From NCBI GenBank assembly GCA_020073005.1, contig JAIQFX010000064.1, positions 1-44,077 of the forward strand: a stretch of DNA of 44,077 nt, given 5' to 3'. Shown one piece after another: positions 32,946-40,882 of this stretch. The DNA is from Terriglobia bacterium (lineage in GTDB: Bacteria; Acidobacteriota; Vicinamibacteria; Vicinamibacterales; CAVVIG01). The notes below the pieces were generated by a model that had not been told where the DNA came from, searched no databases, and saw only the letters and a list, made by a program, of their open reading frames with translations. The position numbers and the translations under genes were made by a program. Positions within the stretch are counted from its first letter, which is position 1. Each line of letters opens with the position of its first letter.

Positions 32946-32955
32946 TAATCTTCGT

Positions 32956-32983
32956 TACCAGCCACCAGCCACCAGCCACCGAC
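32956..32983. repeat. AGCCACC repeat upstream of rplT
   Basis: TACCAGCCACCAGCCACCAG followed by CCACC, three to four AGCCACC units directly behind the rpmI stop codon. Member of the TGGCTGG family. Confidence 0.85.
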
Positions 32984-33187
32984 TTACCGATACGGCAGCA
33001 TCCGGGCGATCTTCGGCGTGTCGACGGCCGCGACCGTGGACGTGCCCCGGAGCCCGCGCTTCCGCTTCGTGGTCTTGCTGCTCAGGATGTGCTGCTTGAA
33101 CGCCTTGCCCCGCAGAAACTTCCCGTTCTTGGTCCGCTTGAAGCGCTTGGCGGCGCCGCGGTGTGACTTGAGCTTCAACTTCGGCAT
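32984..33187 (-). CDS. rpmI: 50S ribosomal protein L35
   Basis: 67 residues from ATG 33187: [67 protein letters not shown]. Length and basic composition match L35. The gene lies between infC and rplT in the universal order and is probably co-transcribed. Confidence 0.96.
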   Translation of the reverse strand: MPKLKLKSHRGAAKRFKRTKNGKFLRGKAFKQHILSSKTTKRKRGLRGTSTVAAVDTPKIARMLPYR

Positions 33188-33208
33188 GATGTCGTGTCCT
33201 TCGTCTCT

Positions 33209-33790
33209 CTATCGCGCGGCGCTCGTCGCCGCCGTTTTGGCTTTCCCGCCGCCGCTCTGCGGCTTCCGCGTCAGGATGGTGTGCATCTGGTTGCCTTCCA
33301 TCCTCGGCGTCGTCTCGGCCATGGCGACGTCGCGGAGCTCGTCGATCAGGCGCTCGAGAATCCGGCGGCCGATGTCGGGGTGCGCCATCTCGCGGCCCCG
33401 GAAGAAGATCGTCGCCTTCACCTTGTCGCCGTCCTCGAGGAAGCGCTCGATGTGCTTCTTCTTGAACTGGTAATCGTGCTCGTCGACCTTCGGCCGGAAC
33501 TTGATCTCTTTGACCTCGATGACCTTCTGGTGTTTGCGCGCCTCGCGCGCGCGCTTCTGTTCCTGATACTGGTACTTCCCGAAATCCATGATGCGGCAGA
33601 CCGGCGGCACGGCCGTCGGCGAGATCTCGACCAGGTCGAGCCCCTTCTGCTTCGCAATCGCCAGCGCCTGCGGCGGCGGCATGATGCCGAGCTGCGCGCC
33701 CGTGTCGTCTATCACGCGGATTTCGCGGACCCGGATGCGTTCGTTGACCCGCGTACGGTCGTCACGCCGGGGACTTCTGTCGAAAGCGAT
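33209..33790 (-). CDS. infC: translation initiation factor IF-3 (ATC start)
   Basis: 193 residues if started at ATC 33790. IF-3 prevents subunit joining and proofreads the start codon. A GTG at 33715 would give only 168 residues and cut off the conserved N-terminal segment [14 protein letters not shown], which continues in frame upstream as [15 protein letters not shown] stands 5 bases after a perfect AAGGAGG (33802-33796), and no ATG/GTG/TTG is in frame there. Non-AUG starts (AUU, AUC) on infC are known and make the gene self-limiting, because IF-3 discriminates against them. Domains: IF3-N ([39 protein letters not shown]), linker, IF3-C ([32 protein letters not shown]). The Lys/Ala-rich tail is ordinary. 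The thrS stop overlaps its Shine-Dalgarno. Confidence 0.93.
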   Translation of the reverse strand: MAFDRSPRRDDRTRVNERIRVREIRVIDDTGAQLGIMPPPQALAIAKQKGLDLVEISPTAVPPVCRIMDFGKYQYQEQKRAREARKHQKVIEVKEIKFRPKVDEHDYQFKKKHIERFLEDGDKVKATIFFRGREMAHPDIGRRILERLIDELRDVAMAETTPRMEGNQMHTILTRKPQSGGGKAKTAATSAAR

Positions 33791-33795
33791 AAAGG

Positions 33796-33802
33796 CCTCC
33801 TT
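33796..33802 (-). promoter_or_regulatory. ribosome binding site that fixes the infC start
   Basis: AAGGAGG, 5 bases before ATC 33790 and overlapping the thrS stop TAA (33803-33801). It is the strongest Shine-Dalgarno in this cluster and has no AUG-type codon at proper spacing. Confidence 0.85.
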
Positions 33803-35768
33803 AACGTTCCTGCGCTACTGAGAGCTGAGAGCTGTCGGCCGAGAGCGTACCCTTCCGCGAAATCTCTTCGCGCGCGGACGCGATGAATCCGTCGATCGGG
33901 CTCGCGCCCTGATCGCCGCCGGTGCGCGTCCGCACCGACACGGTGCCCTCGGCCGTTTCGCGGTCGCCGACCACGAGCATGTAGGGCACCTTCTGCAGCT
34001 GCGCCTCCCGGATCTTATATCCGATCTTTTCCTGCCGGTCGTCGACGTCGACCCGCAGGCCGTTCTCGTGCAGCCGGGCCCGGACCGACCGCGCGTAGTC
34101 GAGGTGGCGATCCGCGATGGGCAGCACGACCGCCTGCACCGGCGCCAGCCAGAGCGGGAACGCGCCGGCGTAGTGCTCGATCAGCAGCGCGACGAACCGC
34201 TCGAAGCTGCCGAAGATTGCGCGGTGGATCACCACCGGCCGGTGCTCGGTGTTATCCGCGCCGATGTACTTCAGCTCGAAGCGCTCCGGCGCGTTGTAGT
34301 CGAGCTGGATGGTCGCGCACTGCCACTTGCGCCCGATCGCGTCGGTGATGTCGAAGTCGATCTTCGGGCCGTAGAACGCGCCGTCGCCCTCGTTGATCGT
34401 GTAGGCCTGCGCCGCGCGTTCGAGCGCCGTCTTCAGCTGCGCCTCGGCGGAGTCCCACGTCGCGATCTCGCCCATGAACTCGGCGGGGCGCGTCGACAGC
34501 TTCGCGGTGTACTCGAGACCGAAGTCGCCGTACACGCGCCGCACGAGCCCCAGCATCCGCTCGACTTCGTCGCCGATCTGGTCCTGCGTGACGAAGCAAT
34601 GGCCGTCGTCCTGCGAGAACTGGCGGACGCGCGTGAGTCCCGACAGCACGCCCGACGCTTCGTTGCGATGCAGCGGCGTCTGCTCGTGATACCGGAGCGG
34701 CAGCTCGCGATAGCTGTGCACCTGGCTGGAGTAGAGCAGGTAGTGGCCCGGGCAGTTCATCGCCTTCATGCCCATCTGCTCGTTCTCGGACTCGACGAGG
34801 AACATGTTCTGGCGATAGTGCGCCCAGTGCCCGGACGTCTCCCACAACGCCTTGTTGTAGACGAGCGGCGTCTTGACCTCGACGTAGCCGTTCGGAATCA
34901 GCACGCCGCGCATGTAGTCGGCGAGCGTGTTGTAGAGCGTGGTGCCCTTGTCCTGCCAGAACGTCGCGCCGGGCGCCCACTGATGGAAGGTGAACAGCCC
35001 GAGGTCGCGGCCCAGCTTGCGATGGTCGCGCTTCTTCGCTTCCTCGATCTGCGTGAGGTGCGCCTTCAGTTCCTTCTCGGACAGGAACGCGGTGCCGTAC
35101 ACGCGCTGCATCGGCTGGTTGCGCGCGTCGCCCTTCCAGTACGCGTTCGAGGTCGTCAGCAGCTTGAACGCCTTCAGCTTCGCGGTCGACGGCACGTGCG
35201 GCCCGACGCAGAAATCGATGAAGGTCTGGGGATCCTTGATCGTGTAGCAGGAGACTTCGGCCTGGCCTTCGGTCTTCTCGTCGATGAGCTGCACCTTGAG
35301 CGGCTCGCCGCGCTTCGCGAAGAACTCCTTCGCTTTCTCGCGCGGCCACATCTGGCGCTCGTAGATCAGATCCTGCGCGGCGAGATCGCGCATCTTCTGT
35401 TCGATCGCTTCGAGATCCTCGGGCACGAACGGGCGCGGGACGACGAAATCGTAGAAGAAGCCTTCGTCGGTCGCCGGACCGATGCCGCACTGCACGCCGG
35501 GAAACATCTGCGTGACCGCGGCCGCGAGCAGGTGAGCGGTGCTGTGGCGATAGAGCGCGAGCGCTTCGGGGCTCCGGTCGGTGACGATCCGGACCGACGC
35601 ATCCTGCTTCAGCGGATAGGCGAGGTCGACCAGCTTCCCGTCGACGACGCCCGCCAGCGCCGCCTGCGCCAGGCGCGGAGAGATACTCTCGGCGACGTCG
35701 CGGACCGGTGCCCCCACAGGCAAGCTGCGGCTCGATCCATCCGGAAGGGTGATCGTGATCTGACTCAT
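33801..35768 (-). CDS. thrS: threonine-tRNA ligase
   Basis: 655 residues from ATG 35768 ([20 protein letters not shown]). Domains: TGS (1-62), second N-terminal editing/SAD-type domain ([32 protein letters not shown]), class II core (about 245-540: [60 protein letters not shown], and [10 protein letters not shown]) with the zinc Cys/His set, and an anticodon-binding domain ([20 protein letters not shown]). A longer frame from TTG 35825 is repeat sequence (AGCCGACAGC units) and is rejected, although the Shine-Dalgarno for ATG 35768 is poor. The C-terminal tail [14 protein letters not shown] is encoded by the same AGCTGTCGGC repeat that lies upstream. Confidence 0.96.
   Translation of the reverse strand: MSQITITLPDGSSRSLPVGAPVRDVAESISPRLAQAALAGVVDGKLVDLAYPLKQDASVRIVTDRSPEALALYRHSTAHLLAAAVTQMFPGVQCGIGPATDEGFFYDFVVPRPFVPEDLEAIEQKMRDLAAQDLIYERQMWPREKAKEFFAKRGEPLKVQLIDEKTEGQAEVSCYTIKDPQTFIDFCVGPHVPSTAKLKAFKLLTTSNAYWKGDARNQPMQRVYGTAFLSEKELKAHLTQIEEAKKRDHRKLGRDLGLFTFHQWAPGATFWQDKGTTLYNTLADYMRGVLIPNGYVEVKTPLVYNKALWETSGHWAHYRQNMFLVESENEQMGMKAMNCPGHYLLYSSQVHSYRELPLRYHEQTPLHRNEASGVLSGLTRVRQFSQDDGHCFVTQDQIGDEVERMLGLVRRVYGDFGLEYTAKLSTRPAEFMGEIATWDSAEAQLKTALERAAQAYTINEGDGAFYGPKIDFDITDAIGRKWQCATIQLDYNAPERFELKYIGADNTEHRPVVIHRAIFGSFERFVALLIEHYAGAFPLWLAPVQAVVLPIADRHLDYARSVRARLHENGLRVDVDDRQEKIGYKIREAQLQKVPYMLVVGDRETAEGTVSVRTRTGGDQGASPIDGFIASAREEISRKGTLSADSSQLSVAQER
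33815..33847. repeat. GAGAGCTGTCGG repeat forming the thrS tail
   Basis: CTGAGAGCTGAGAGCTGTCG then GCCGAG, decanucleotide-like units within the thrS 3' end. Related units flank the other end of thrS at 35790-35860. Confidence 0.7.
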
Positions 35769-35789
35769 TCGGGAATGAAAGAAGCCGTC

Positions 35790-35860
35790 GGCTTTCAGCT
35801 GTCGGCTGTCGGCGAAATTCCTCAAGCTGTGAACTGAGAGCTGTTAGCTGATAGCTGTTT
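35790..35860. repeat. AGCTGTCGGC/AGCTGT repeat between tRNA-Val and thrS
   Basis: GGCTTTCAGCTGTCGGCTGT, CGGCGAAATTCC, then GTGAACTGAGAGCTGTTAGC and TGATAGCTGTTT. AGCTGT is itself a near-palindromic core, so the stretch can fold on either strand. It adjoins the tRNA 3' CCA. Confidence 0.75.
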
Positions 35861-35936
35861 TGGTAGGCACGGGTGGACTCGAACCACCGACCTCCTGCGT
35901 GTCAAGCAGGCGCTCTAACCTCTGAGCTACGCGCCT
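35861..35936 (-). tRNA. tRNA-Val (anticodon GAC)
   Basis: 76 nt with encoded CCA. Acceptor AGGCGCG pairs with CGTGCCT (one G-T), discriminator A. D-arm GCTC...GAGC, anticodon stem CCTGC/GCAGG with loop TTGACAC (anticodon GAC, reads GUC/GUU), T-arm GGTGG-TTCGAGT-CCACC. The 5' flank between it and the S41-like gene has TATACT (35979-35974), a possible -10. Confidence 0.96.
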
Positions 35937-35985
35937 ACATCTCCTGCAAAATACAGGCGTTAGACGAACGACCAGTATAGCAGAA

Positions 35986-37155
35986 TCAGGCGGCTTTCTT
36001 CGCGCTGAGGTGCGCCAGGGCCTTGTCCAGAACCGGATCGGCCGCGGGCGCGGGCTGGCCGAACTCGACGTCCGGTTCGTCAACGGCCACCGTGGGTTCC
36101 AGGCCCTTCTCGTGCAGCGGCGTGCCGGACGGCGTGAGGTAGCGGGTCGTCGACAGCCACAGCGCGGCGCCGTCGGGCAGCTTCACCAGCTGCTGCAGGG
36201 CCGCGCGACCGATGGTGCGCTCGCCGACAAGGTCCGCGCGCTGGTTGCCGGCCACCGCCGAGGCGAAGAGCTCCGACGCGCCCGACGTGCCCGTGTCGAT
36301 CAGCACGACCATCGGCAGCGCGATCGACCCGTCACCGGCTCCCGCCGCGATAATTTCGCGCGGGCCGCTTCTCGTCTCGCGCATCGCGAGCGTGCCTTTG
36401 CCCACGAACAGCCGCGCGAGCGCCAAGCCGTCATCGAGCGAGCCGCCGACCGCTCGTCGCACGTCGACGACGAGTTTCGTCGCGCCGCCTTTCGTGAGAT
36501 CGGCGATCTGAGACGTCACCTGCGCCGCGGACGTCGGGCCGACCACGGCGACGCGGACGTAGCCCACGCCGGCGCCCGCCATCCGGCCGCTGACCATCGA
36601 CGCCGGCTCCGCCTCGCGCGTCATCTCGACGACGTGCGGATCGGCCGCGTTGCCGCGGATGATCGTCACCGACACCTTGGTGCCCGGCGCGCCGCGCAGC
36701 GCGCGGCTGCCTTCCCAGACCGACATCTCGCGCGTCGGCGTGCCGTTGATCGCGCGAATGTAGTCGCCGGTCCGCAGTCCGGCTTTGGCGGCCGGTGAGT
36801 TGTCGCGCGCGGCGATGACGCGCAGGTAGTACTGCCGCGTGATCTCGAGGCCCACGCCGCCGGCGGGCAGCGCCGCGCCGCTCTCGACCAGCTTCGCCTG
36901 GTCGGGCGTGAGGTACGCGCTGTCGGGATCGAGGCTGTCCACGAGTCCGTGCATCGCGCCGCTCATCACTCTGTCGACGTTCACGTCTTCCACGTACGCG
37001 CTCGTGATCAGCCCGACGACATCGTCGAAGATTGCGAGGTGCGGATAGGCCCGTGCCTGGCCCGCCATCACTTTGCCGAGGAAGCCGCCGACGATCGCGA
37101 ACGCGATGACCGGCGCCGAGATCGTCATGACGATGAGCCGGGTTCGTGAAGACAT
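35986..37155 (-). CDS. S41 (CtpA/Prc-like) peptidase homolog lacking both catalytic residues
   Basis: 389 residues from ATG 37155, preceded by AAGGGTG. Order: N-terminal anchor (MSSRTRLIVMTISAPVIAFA), helical region with SAYVEDVNVDRVMSGAMHGL VDSLDPDSAYL, PDZ domain (about 95-175: GGVGLEIT, KAGLRTGDYIRAINGTPTRE), then the S41 core with GYVRVAVV, LVVDVRRAVGGSLDDGL and GTSGASELFASAVAGNQRAD LVGERTIGRA. In Prc and CtpA the nucleophile is the first Ser of SASE and the base is Lys 25 residues later in GKG. Here these positions are Gly292 (GASE) and Arg317 (GRA), at exactly the right spacing, and NPGG is AVGG. Predicted to be a non-proteolytic binding or regulatory protein. It follows the EnvC-like gene, a common CtpA context. 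Confidence 0.87.
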   Translation of the reverse strand: MSSRTRLIVMTISAPVIAFAIVGGFLGKVMAGQARAYPHLAIFDDVVGLITSAYVEDVNVDRVMSGAMHGLVDSLDPDSAYLTPDQAKLVESGAALPAGGVGLEITRQYYLRVIAARDNSPAAKAGLRTGDYIRAINGTPTREMSVWEGSRALRGAPGTKVSVTIIRGNAADPHVVEMTREAEPASMVSGRMAGAGVGYVRVAVVGPTSAAQVTSQIADLTKGGATKLVVDVRRAVGGSLDDGLALARLFVGKGTLAMRETRSGPREIIAAGAGDGSIALPMVVLIDTGTSGASELFASAVAGNQRADLVGERTIGRAALQQLVKLPDGAALWLSTTRYLTPSGTPLHEKGLEPTVAVDEPDVEFGQPAPAADPVLDKALAHLSAKKAA

Positions 37156-37174
37156 AGGCACCCTTACCGTGACG

Positions 37175-38350
37175 TTATCGTTTCCGAAGCCATTGTAGCG
37201 GGTCGACGGGTTGACCGTCGATGCGCAATTCGAAATACAGGCCGGTCGTGCCCGACGGCGTGGGACCGGCGGTCCCGACGACCTGCTCGCGCTCGACACG
37301 GTCTCCCTTTTTGACGTCCACTTCGAGCAGATCGCCGTAAAGGCTGTAGGTCTGCGGGCTGTGCTCGAGGATCACCAGATTTCCGTAGCCGGCGAAGGCA
37401 CCGGCAAAGGCGACCACGCCGCCGTGCACGGCGCGCGCCTCGGCGCCGTCGGCGGTCGCGATCTCAAGGCCGCGGGCCTCCGATCCTCTATTGAAGCGGC
37501 GCTGCACGCTGCCCGCCACCGGCCATTCGAGGTCGCCGCGGAACGGCCGCAGCGGCAGACTGGCCGGATCCGCGATCGGCACGCCGTTGGCGAGATCACG
37601 CAGCTCGAGCTGCAGCTTCTGCTGCGCCGCCTGCAGCTCGCCGGCGAGCTGCGCGTTCAAATCGCGCTGGCGATCGATGTCGCGCACGAGGTTGGCGCGC
37701 GCCTGCGCCGCGCGATCGAGGGCGGCTGCGGCCTTCTGCGCCGCGGCGCGAATGGCGACGAGCCGCTTCTCGCGGTCCTCGAGCGCCGCGCGGCTCGTCT
37801 TCAACGCGGCGAGAGTGCGCTGATAGTTCGCGACGCGATCGCGATCGAGCTTCGCGAGGACCGCGACGGTGCGCGACGCCTGGCCGATCCGCGCCAGGTC
37901 GGGCGTGGACAGCAGCAGGCGCAGGTAGCGCGCCTGGCCGAGCTTGTACATCTCGACGAACCGCCCGCGCACCTCGGGCCGTTCGGCCTGTTCCGACTGC
38001 TCGAGGGCGGTCATCTGGCGCGTGGCCTCGGCCAGATCGGCCTGCACGCTCGTGACCTCGCCGTCCACGCGCGCGAATTCCTCCGCTTTGATCTGGCGAT
38101 CGATCTCGAGCTTGCGGAGATCGCCAAGCAGCGTGCGCTCTTCGGACGCGAGGCGGTCGGCTTCGCGCTGCAGGGCCTGCAGCCGATCGGTGGCGCGGCG
38201 CGCGAGCGCCTCGGTGCGCGCGCGGTCGGGTTGCTGCGCGAACGTGGCCGGCGTCAGCCACCAGCCGCCAGCCACCAGCCACAATGCGGCAGCCAGCCAC
38301 CAGCCACCAGCCATCAGCCACCAAGGTCTCCTAGAACAGCGGCTTGCCAT
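37175..38350 (-). CDS. EnvC-like murein hydrolase activator (coiled coil plus M23/LytM domain)
   Basis: 391 residues from ATG 38350, which has CAGGAG 4 bases upstream and overlaps the preceding gene by 20 bp; ATG 38314 is an alternative. The signal peptide MASRCSRRPWWLMAGGWWLA then AALWLVAGGWWLTPATFAQ is encoded by TGGCTGGTGGCTGG repeats. A long coiled coil (about 45-265) precedes a LytM domain (about 280-390): LEWPVAGSVQRRFNRGSEA, LEIATADGAEARAVHGGVVA, FAGYGNLVILEHSPQTYSLY and TGLYFELRIDGQPVDPLQW. The zinc ligands of active M23 enzymes (HxxxD, HxH) are not conserved (for example LEIAT, FELR), as in EnvC, which activates amidases. It likely acts in septal peptidoglycan splitting. Confidence 0.88.
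   Translation of the reverse strand: MASRCSRRPWWLMAGGWWLAAALWLVAGGWWLTPATFAQQPDRARTEALARRATDRLQALQREADRLASEERTLLGDLRKLEIDRQIKAEEFARVDGEVTSVQADLAEATRQMTALEQSEQAERPEVRGRFVEMYKLGQARYLRLLLSTPDLARIGQASRTVAVLAKLDRDRVANYQRTLAALKTSRAALEDREKRLVAIRAAAQKAAAALDRAAQARANLVRDIDRQRDLNAQLAGELQAAQQKLQLELRDLANGVPIADPASLPLRPFRGDLEWPVAGSVQRRFNRGSEARGLEIATADGAEARAVHGGVVAFAGAFAGYGNLVILEHSPQTYSLYGDLLEVDVKKGDRVEREQVVGTAGPTPSGTTGLYFELRIDGQPVDPLQWLRKR
38253..38328. repeat. AGCCACC/TGGCTGG repeat encoding a signal peptide
   Basis: GTCAGCCACCAGCCGCCAGC, CACCAGCCACAATGCGGCAG and CCAGCCACCAGCCACCAGCC, then ATCAGCCACC. About nine AGCCACC-like units, read on the minus strand as WWLMAGGWWLAAALWLVAGG WWL. Confidence 0.92.
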
Positions 38351-40379
38351 CGATCTCCTGCGGTATCGGCAGACCGAAGTATTTCAGGACCGTCGGCGCC
38401 AGATCCATCACCGACGCGGCCAGGCCCGCGGGCAGCGGGCGGCTCGAAATGAGCGTGCCCGGCGTCGTCTTGTAGTCGAACGATCCGTGATCGCCCGACC
38501 ACTTCTTCATGTTCGGGTACACGATGCCCGGCGGCGAGCCGCCGAGCGTCGATTGCCAGGACACGCGGTATCCGTCAGCCAGGCCGACCTGCAGTTCGGC
38601 GGCGTTGCCGAGAAACGCGCCGGTGTAAATCTCGTCGCGCTTGTAGACCGCGTCCACCATCCGCGTGCCGTTTGCAGGATCCGTCATCGTCAGCAGGCGC
38701 GCCGCGAGGTCGTCCTGCACGGCTTTTGAGTCCGCGCCCGGCGCGACGATGCCGTGGCCTTCCCGGCCTTTGAGGTTGATGTAGATCTGACCGAGGCCCA
38801 TCGCGTACGCCTTCGTCCGCGACCAGTCGACGTTTTCCCAGAACGTGCCGCCGCCGAACAGATCCTGCAGTTTCTTCTCGCCCGGCGCCTGGCCCTGCAG
38901 CGTCATGAACCCCTGCTGCACGAGCCACGTGTTCAGGTTCACGGACTGCCGGAACGAATGAAAGCCGTGGTCCGACACGATCAGCACGGGCGTGCCGGGC
39001 TCGAGGCGCGACACGACTTCGCCGACGAAGTCGTCGCAGCGCCGGTAGACGCGCTCGATGGCGTCGCCGAATTTCGCGGCCAGCGCCTTGTCGTACATCG
39101 GATGCGTCGGATCGATCAGCCGCCACATCATGTGCTGGACGCGGTCCGTCGATTCGATGACGCCGACCAGCAGGTCCCATTGTTTCGTGTCGAGCCGCTG
39201 GAGGATGACCTGCGCGCGGTCGTCGAACGCGCGGTACAGATCGTCCATGAACGTCTTCTCGTCGATCCGATCCTCGTTGAGCGGCCACGTGGCCTCGGCC
39301 CAGCCCAGCGTCCGGTACGGACCCAGCCGCTCGTAGAGATCCGCCGAGAACGACGCGGGCGAGGACATCGGCGCCGGCGGATTGTCCGGCTTCCAGTTCA
39401 CCGGCGAGATATAGAGCTGCAGCTCCGGTCCGGCGCCGACCAGATAGAGTTGCGCCATACCGTGCACGCGAACCAAGAAGTTGATGCTGAAGTCCAGGTT
39501 GATCCACTTGCTCCATTCGTGCTCGGAGAGATGGATCGAGCTGTCGCCGAGATCGATCGTCGCGGACTTGCCGGCGCGGTTCCAGTGGATCGACATCGGC
39601 AGGCGGATGTCCTCGCGCGCCTCGAGCTCGGCGATCTTCATAACGTCCGGCGTCTTCGCGCTCCGCGCTTCGCGCAGTTGCTGGCGCACGATCGGATTGG
39701 GCGGCCCGACGAGCTCGGTGCGGGCGGTGTCGCCCTCGAACACCAGCCGCTTCAGGAGGCCGCCCATCTCGGTGCTACCTTCTTCGTAGCGGCTGAGATC
39801 GGTGCCGAAGTAGTTGAACGTCCCCATCGTGCCGCGGATGTCGGGCAGCGGGAGACCGGCGAGCATCTCGCCGTTCGGGACGTCCTCGGGCGGGAACGTG
39901 ACGGGCACCGTGAGCACGCTCGATCGGACGCCCGCGCGGCCGGCCGTGACCCAGAACGACGTGCCGCCGCGGATCGACGTCAGCTGCGGCTTCGCGATCG
40001 GAATGAAATTGAAGAGAAACCGGGGCGGCTCGCGGTGCACCATGCCGAGATCCGGCAGGTACGTCGAGGTGTCGCGGATCAGGAAGTCGTAGATGTTGTG
40101 CTTGCCGGCGTTGACGCCGGTCGCGAACGACGCCCACGCTGTCGGCGATTCGGGCGAATGCGTCGTCATGAGCGAGTGCACGCCGCCGCCGGCGCTCGCC
40201 AGCTTCTTCAGGTTGGGCAGCTTGCCGTCGTCCATCCATTTCCGGACGAGCCGGGGATCGAGGCCGTCAAACCCGAGGATGACGAGCTTCTGGTGAAACT
40301 TTTCAGGCGGCCGGCGCGTGCCGCAAGCGGCCGCCGCGCCAAGACAAACGACGAGCAGGACGAGACAGCAACGTTTCAC
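38331..40379 (-). CDS. alkaline-phosphatase-superfamily phosphodiesterase lipoprotein
   Basis: 682 residues from GTG 40379 (VKRCCLVLLVVCLGAAAACG), with a lipobox-like AAAC|G, so probably membrane-anchored after lipidation. Type I phosphodiesterase/nucleotide pyrophosphatase fold: KLVILGFDGLDPRLVRKWMD with the first metal Asp, then HSPESPTAWASFATGVNAGK HNIYDF with Thr/Ser nucleophile region; later LLVGVIESTDRVQHMMWRLI DP, LIVSDHGFHSFRQSVNLNTW (metal Asp-His) and KKWSGDHGSFD. The set is typical of AlkP-like enzymes acting on phospho-esters; substrate unknown. A start at ATG 40424 would put the TATAAT box inside the gene and is rejected. Overlaps the EnvC-like start by 20 bp. Confidence 0.87.
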   Translation of the reverse strand: MKRCCLVLLVVCLGAAAACGTRRPPEKFHQKLVILGFDGLDPRLVRKWMDDGKLPNLKKLASAGGGVHSLMTTHSPESPTAWASFATGVNAGKHNIYDFLIRDTSTYLPDLGMVHREPPRFLFNFIPIAKPQLTSIRGGTSFWVTAGRAGVRSSVLTVPVTFPPEDVPNGEMLAGLPLPDIRGTMGTFNYFGTDLSRYEEGSTEMGGLLKRLVFEGDTARTELVGPPNPIVRQQLREARSAKTPDVMKIAELEAREDIRLPMSIHWNRAGKSATIDLGDSSIHLSEHEWSKWINLDFSINFLVRVHGMAQLYLVGAGPELQLYISPVNWKPDNPPAPMSSPASFSADLYERLGPYRTLGWAEATWPLNEDRIDEKTFMDDLYRAFDDRAQVILQRLDTKQWDLLVGVIESTDRVQHMMWRLIDPTHPMYDKALAAKFGDAIERVYRRCDDFVGEVVSRLEPGTPVLIVSDHGFHSFRQSVNLNTWLVQQGFMTLQGQAPGEKKLQDLFGGGTFWENVDWSRTKAYAMGLGQIYINLKGREGHGIVAPGADSKAVQDDLAARLLTMTDPANGTRMVDAVYKRDEIYTGAFLGNAAELQVGLADGYRVSWQSTLGGSPPGIVYPNMKKWSGDHGSFDYKTTPGTLISSRPLPAGLAASVMDLAPTVLKYFGLPIPQEIDGKPLF

Positions 40380-40398
40380 GGTGTGATGGGGAGAAGAA

Positions 40399-40404
40399 AT
40401 TATA
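40399..40404 (-). promoter_or_regulatory. -10 box of the phosphodiesterase gene in a divergent promoter region
   Basis: TATAAT on the minus strand in AT-rich GATGTTATAATTTC, 20 bp before GTG 40379, implying a leader of about 12 bases. The -35 is poor (ACCATG at 17 bp). The same AT-rich island (40397-40408) probably also serves ruvX on the plus strand. Confidence 0.5.
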
Positions 40405-40432
40405 ACATCTGCAGACGGAGACATGGTGTGAC

Positions 40433-40882
40433 GTGGTGAACGGCGTGACCGGACGGGTGCTGGCGATCGATTTCGGGACACGGCGCGTCGGCCTCGCGAT
40501 CAGCGATGCGTCGCGGACGCTCGCGCGTCCGCTCGAGGCGATCGCCGTGCGCGGCGGCGACGATGCGGTCGATCGCGTCGCGCGGCGGATCGATCAGCTC
40601 GCGGCCGAAGACGATGGGCTCGCGATGATTGTCGTGGGACTGCCGACGCGGCTCGATGGCACGCCGAGCGACGAGACGGCGCGCGTGACGGCGTTCATCG
40701 ATGCGCTCAGGCGCCGCACGTCGCTGACTATCGTGACGGAAGACGAGCGGCTGAGCAGTCGCGAAGCCGAGAGCCGGCTCTCGGTCGGCGAGCGTGATTG
40801 GCGCCGCCGGAAGATGCGCCTCGACGCCGCGGCGGCGGCCGTCGTGCTGCAGGACTACCTGGATCGGAGGCCGTCCAGGTGA
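40433..40882 (+). CDS. ruvX: RuvX/YqgF-family pre-16S rRNA nuclease or resolvase
   Basis: 149 residues from GTG 40433; nearby in-frame GTGs at 40436 and 40445 cannot be excluded. RNase H-like fold: VLAIDFGTRRVGLAISD (first catalytic Asp), LAMIVVGLPTRLDGTPSDET, TIVTEDERLSSREAESRL (second acid) and RKMRLDAAAAAVVLQDYLD (third acid). In E. coli YqgF matures the 16S rRNA 5' end. Its stop overlaps the mltG start as GTGA, so the two are translationally coupled, a frequent ruvX-mltG pairing. Confidence 0.92.
   Translation: MVNGVTGRVLAIDFGTRRVGLAISDASRTLARPLEAIAVRGGDDAVDRVARRIDQLAAEDDGLAMIVVGLPTRLDGTPSDETARVTAFIDALRRRTSLTIVTEDERLSSREAESRLSVGERDWRRRKMRLDAAAAAVVLQDYLDRRPSR

Noticed and set aside
35769-35825. 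N-terminal extension of thrS from TTG 35825
   Set aside because: The extra residues are translated AGCCGACAGC repeat; the TGS domain starts at ATG 35768.
37211-38452. 413-residue plus-strand frame opposite the EnvC-like gene
   Set aside because: Antisense shadow of a coiled-coil gene, with no recognisable motif or start signal.
40384-40424. ATG 40424 as the phosphodiesterase start
   Set aside because: It would place the TATAAT box inside the coding region and put a non-signal leader ahead of the lipoprotein signal.
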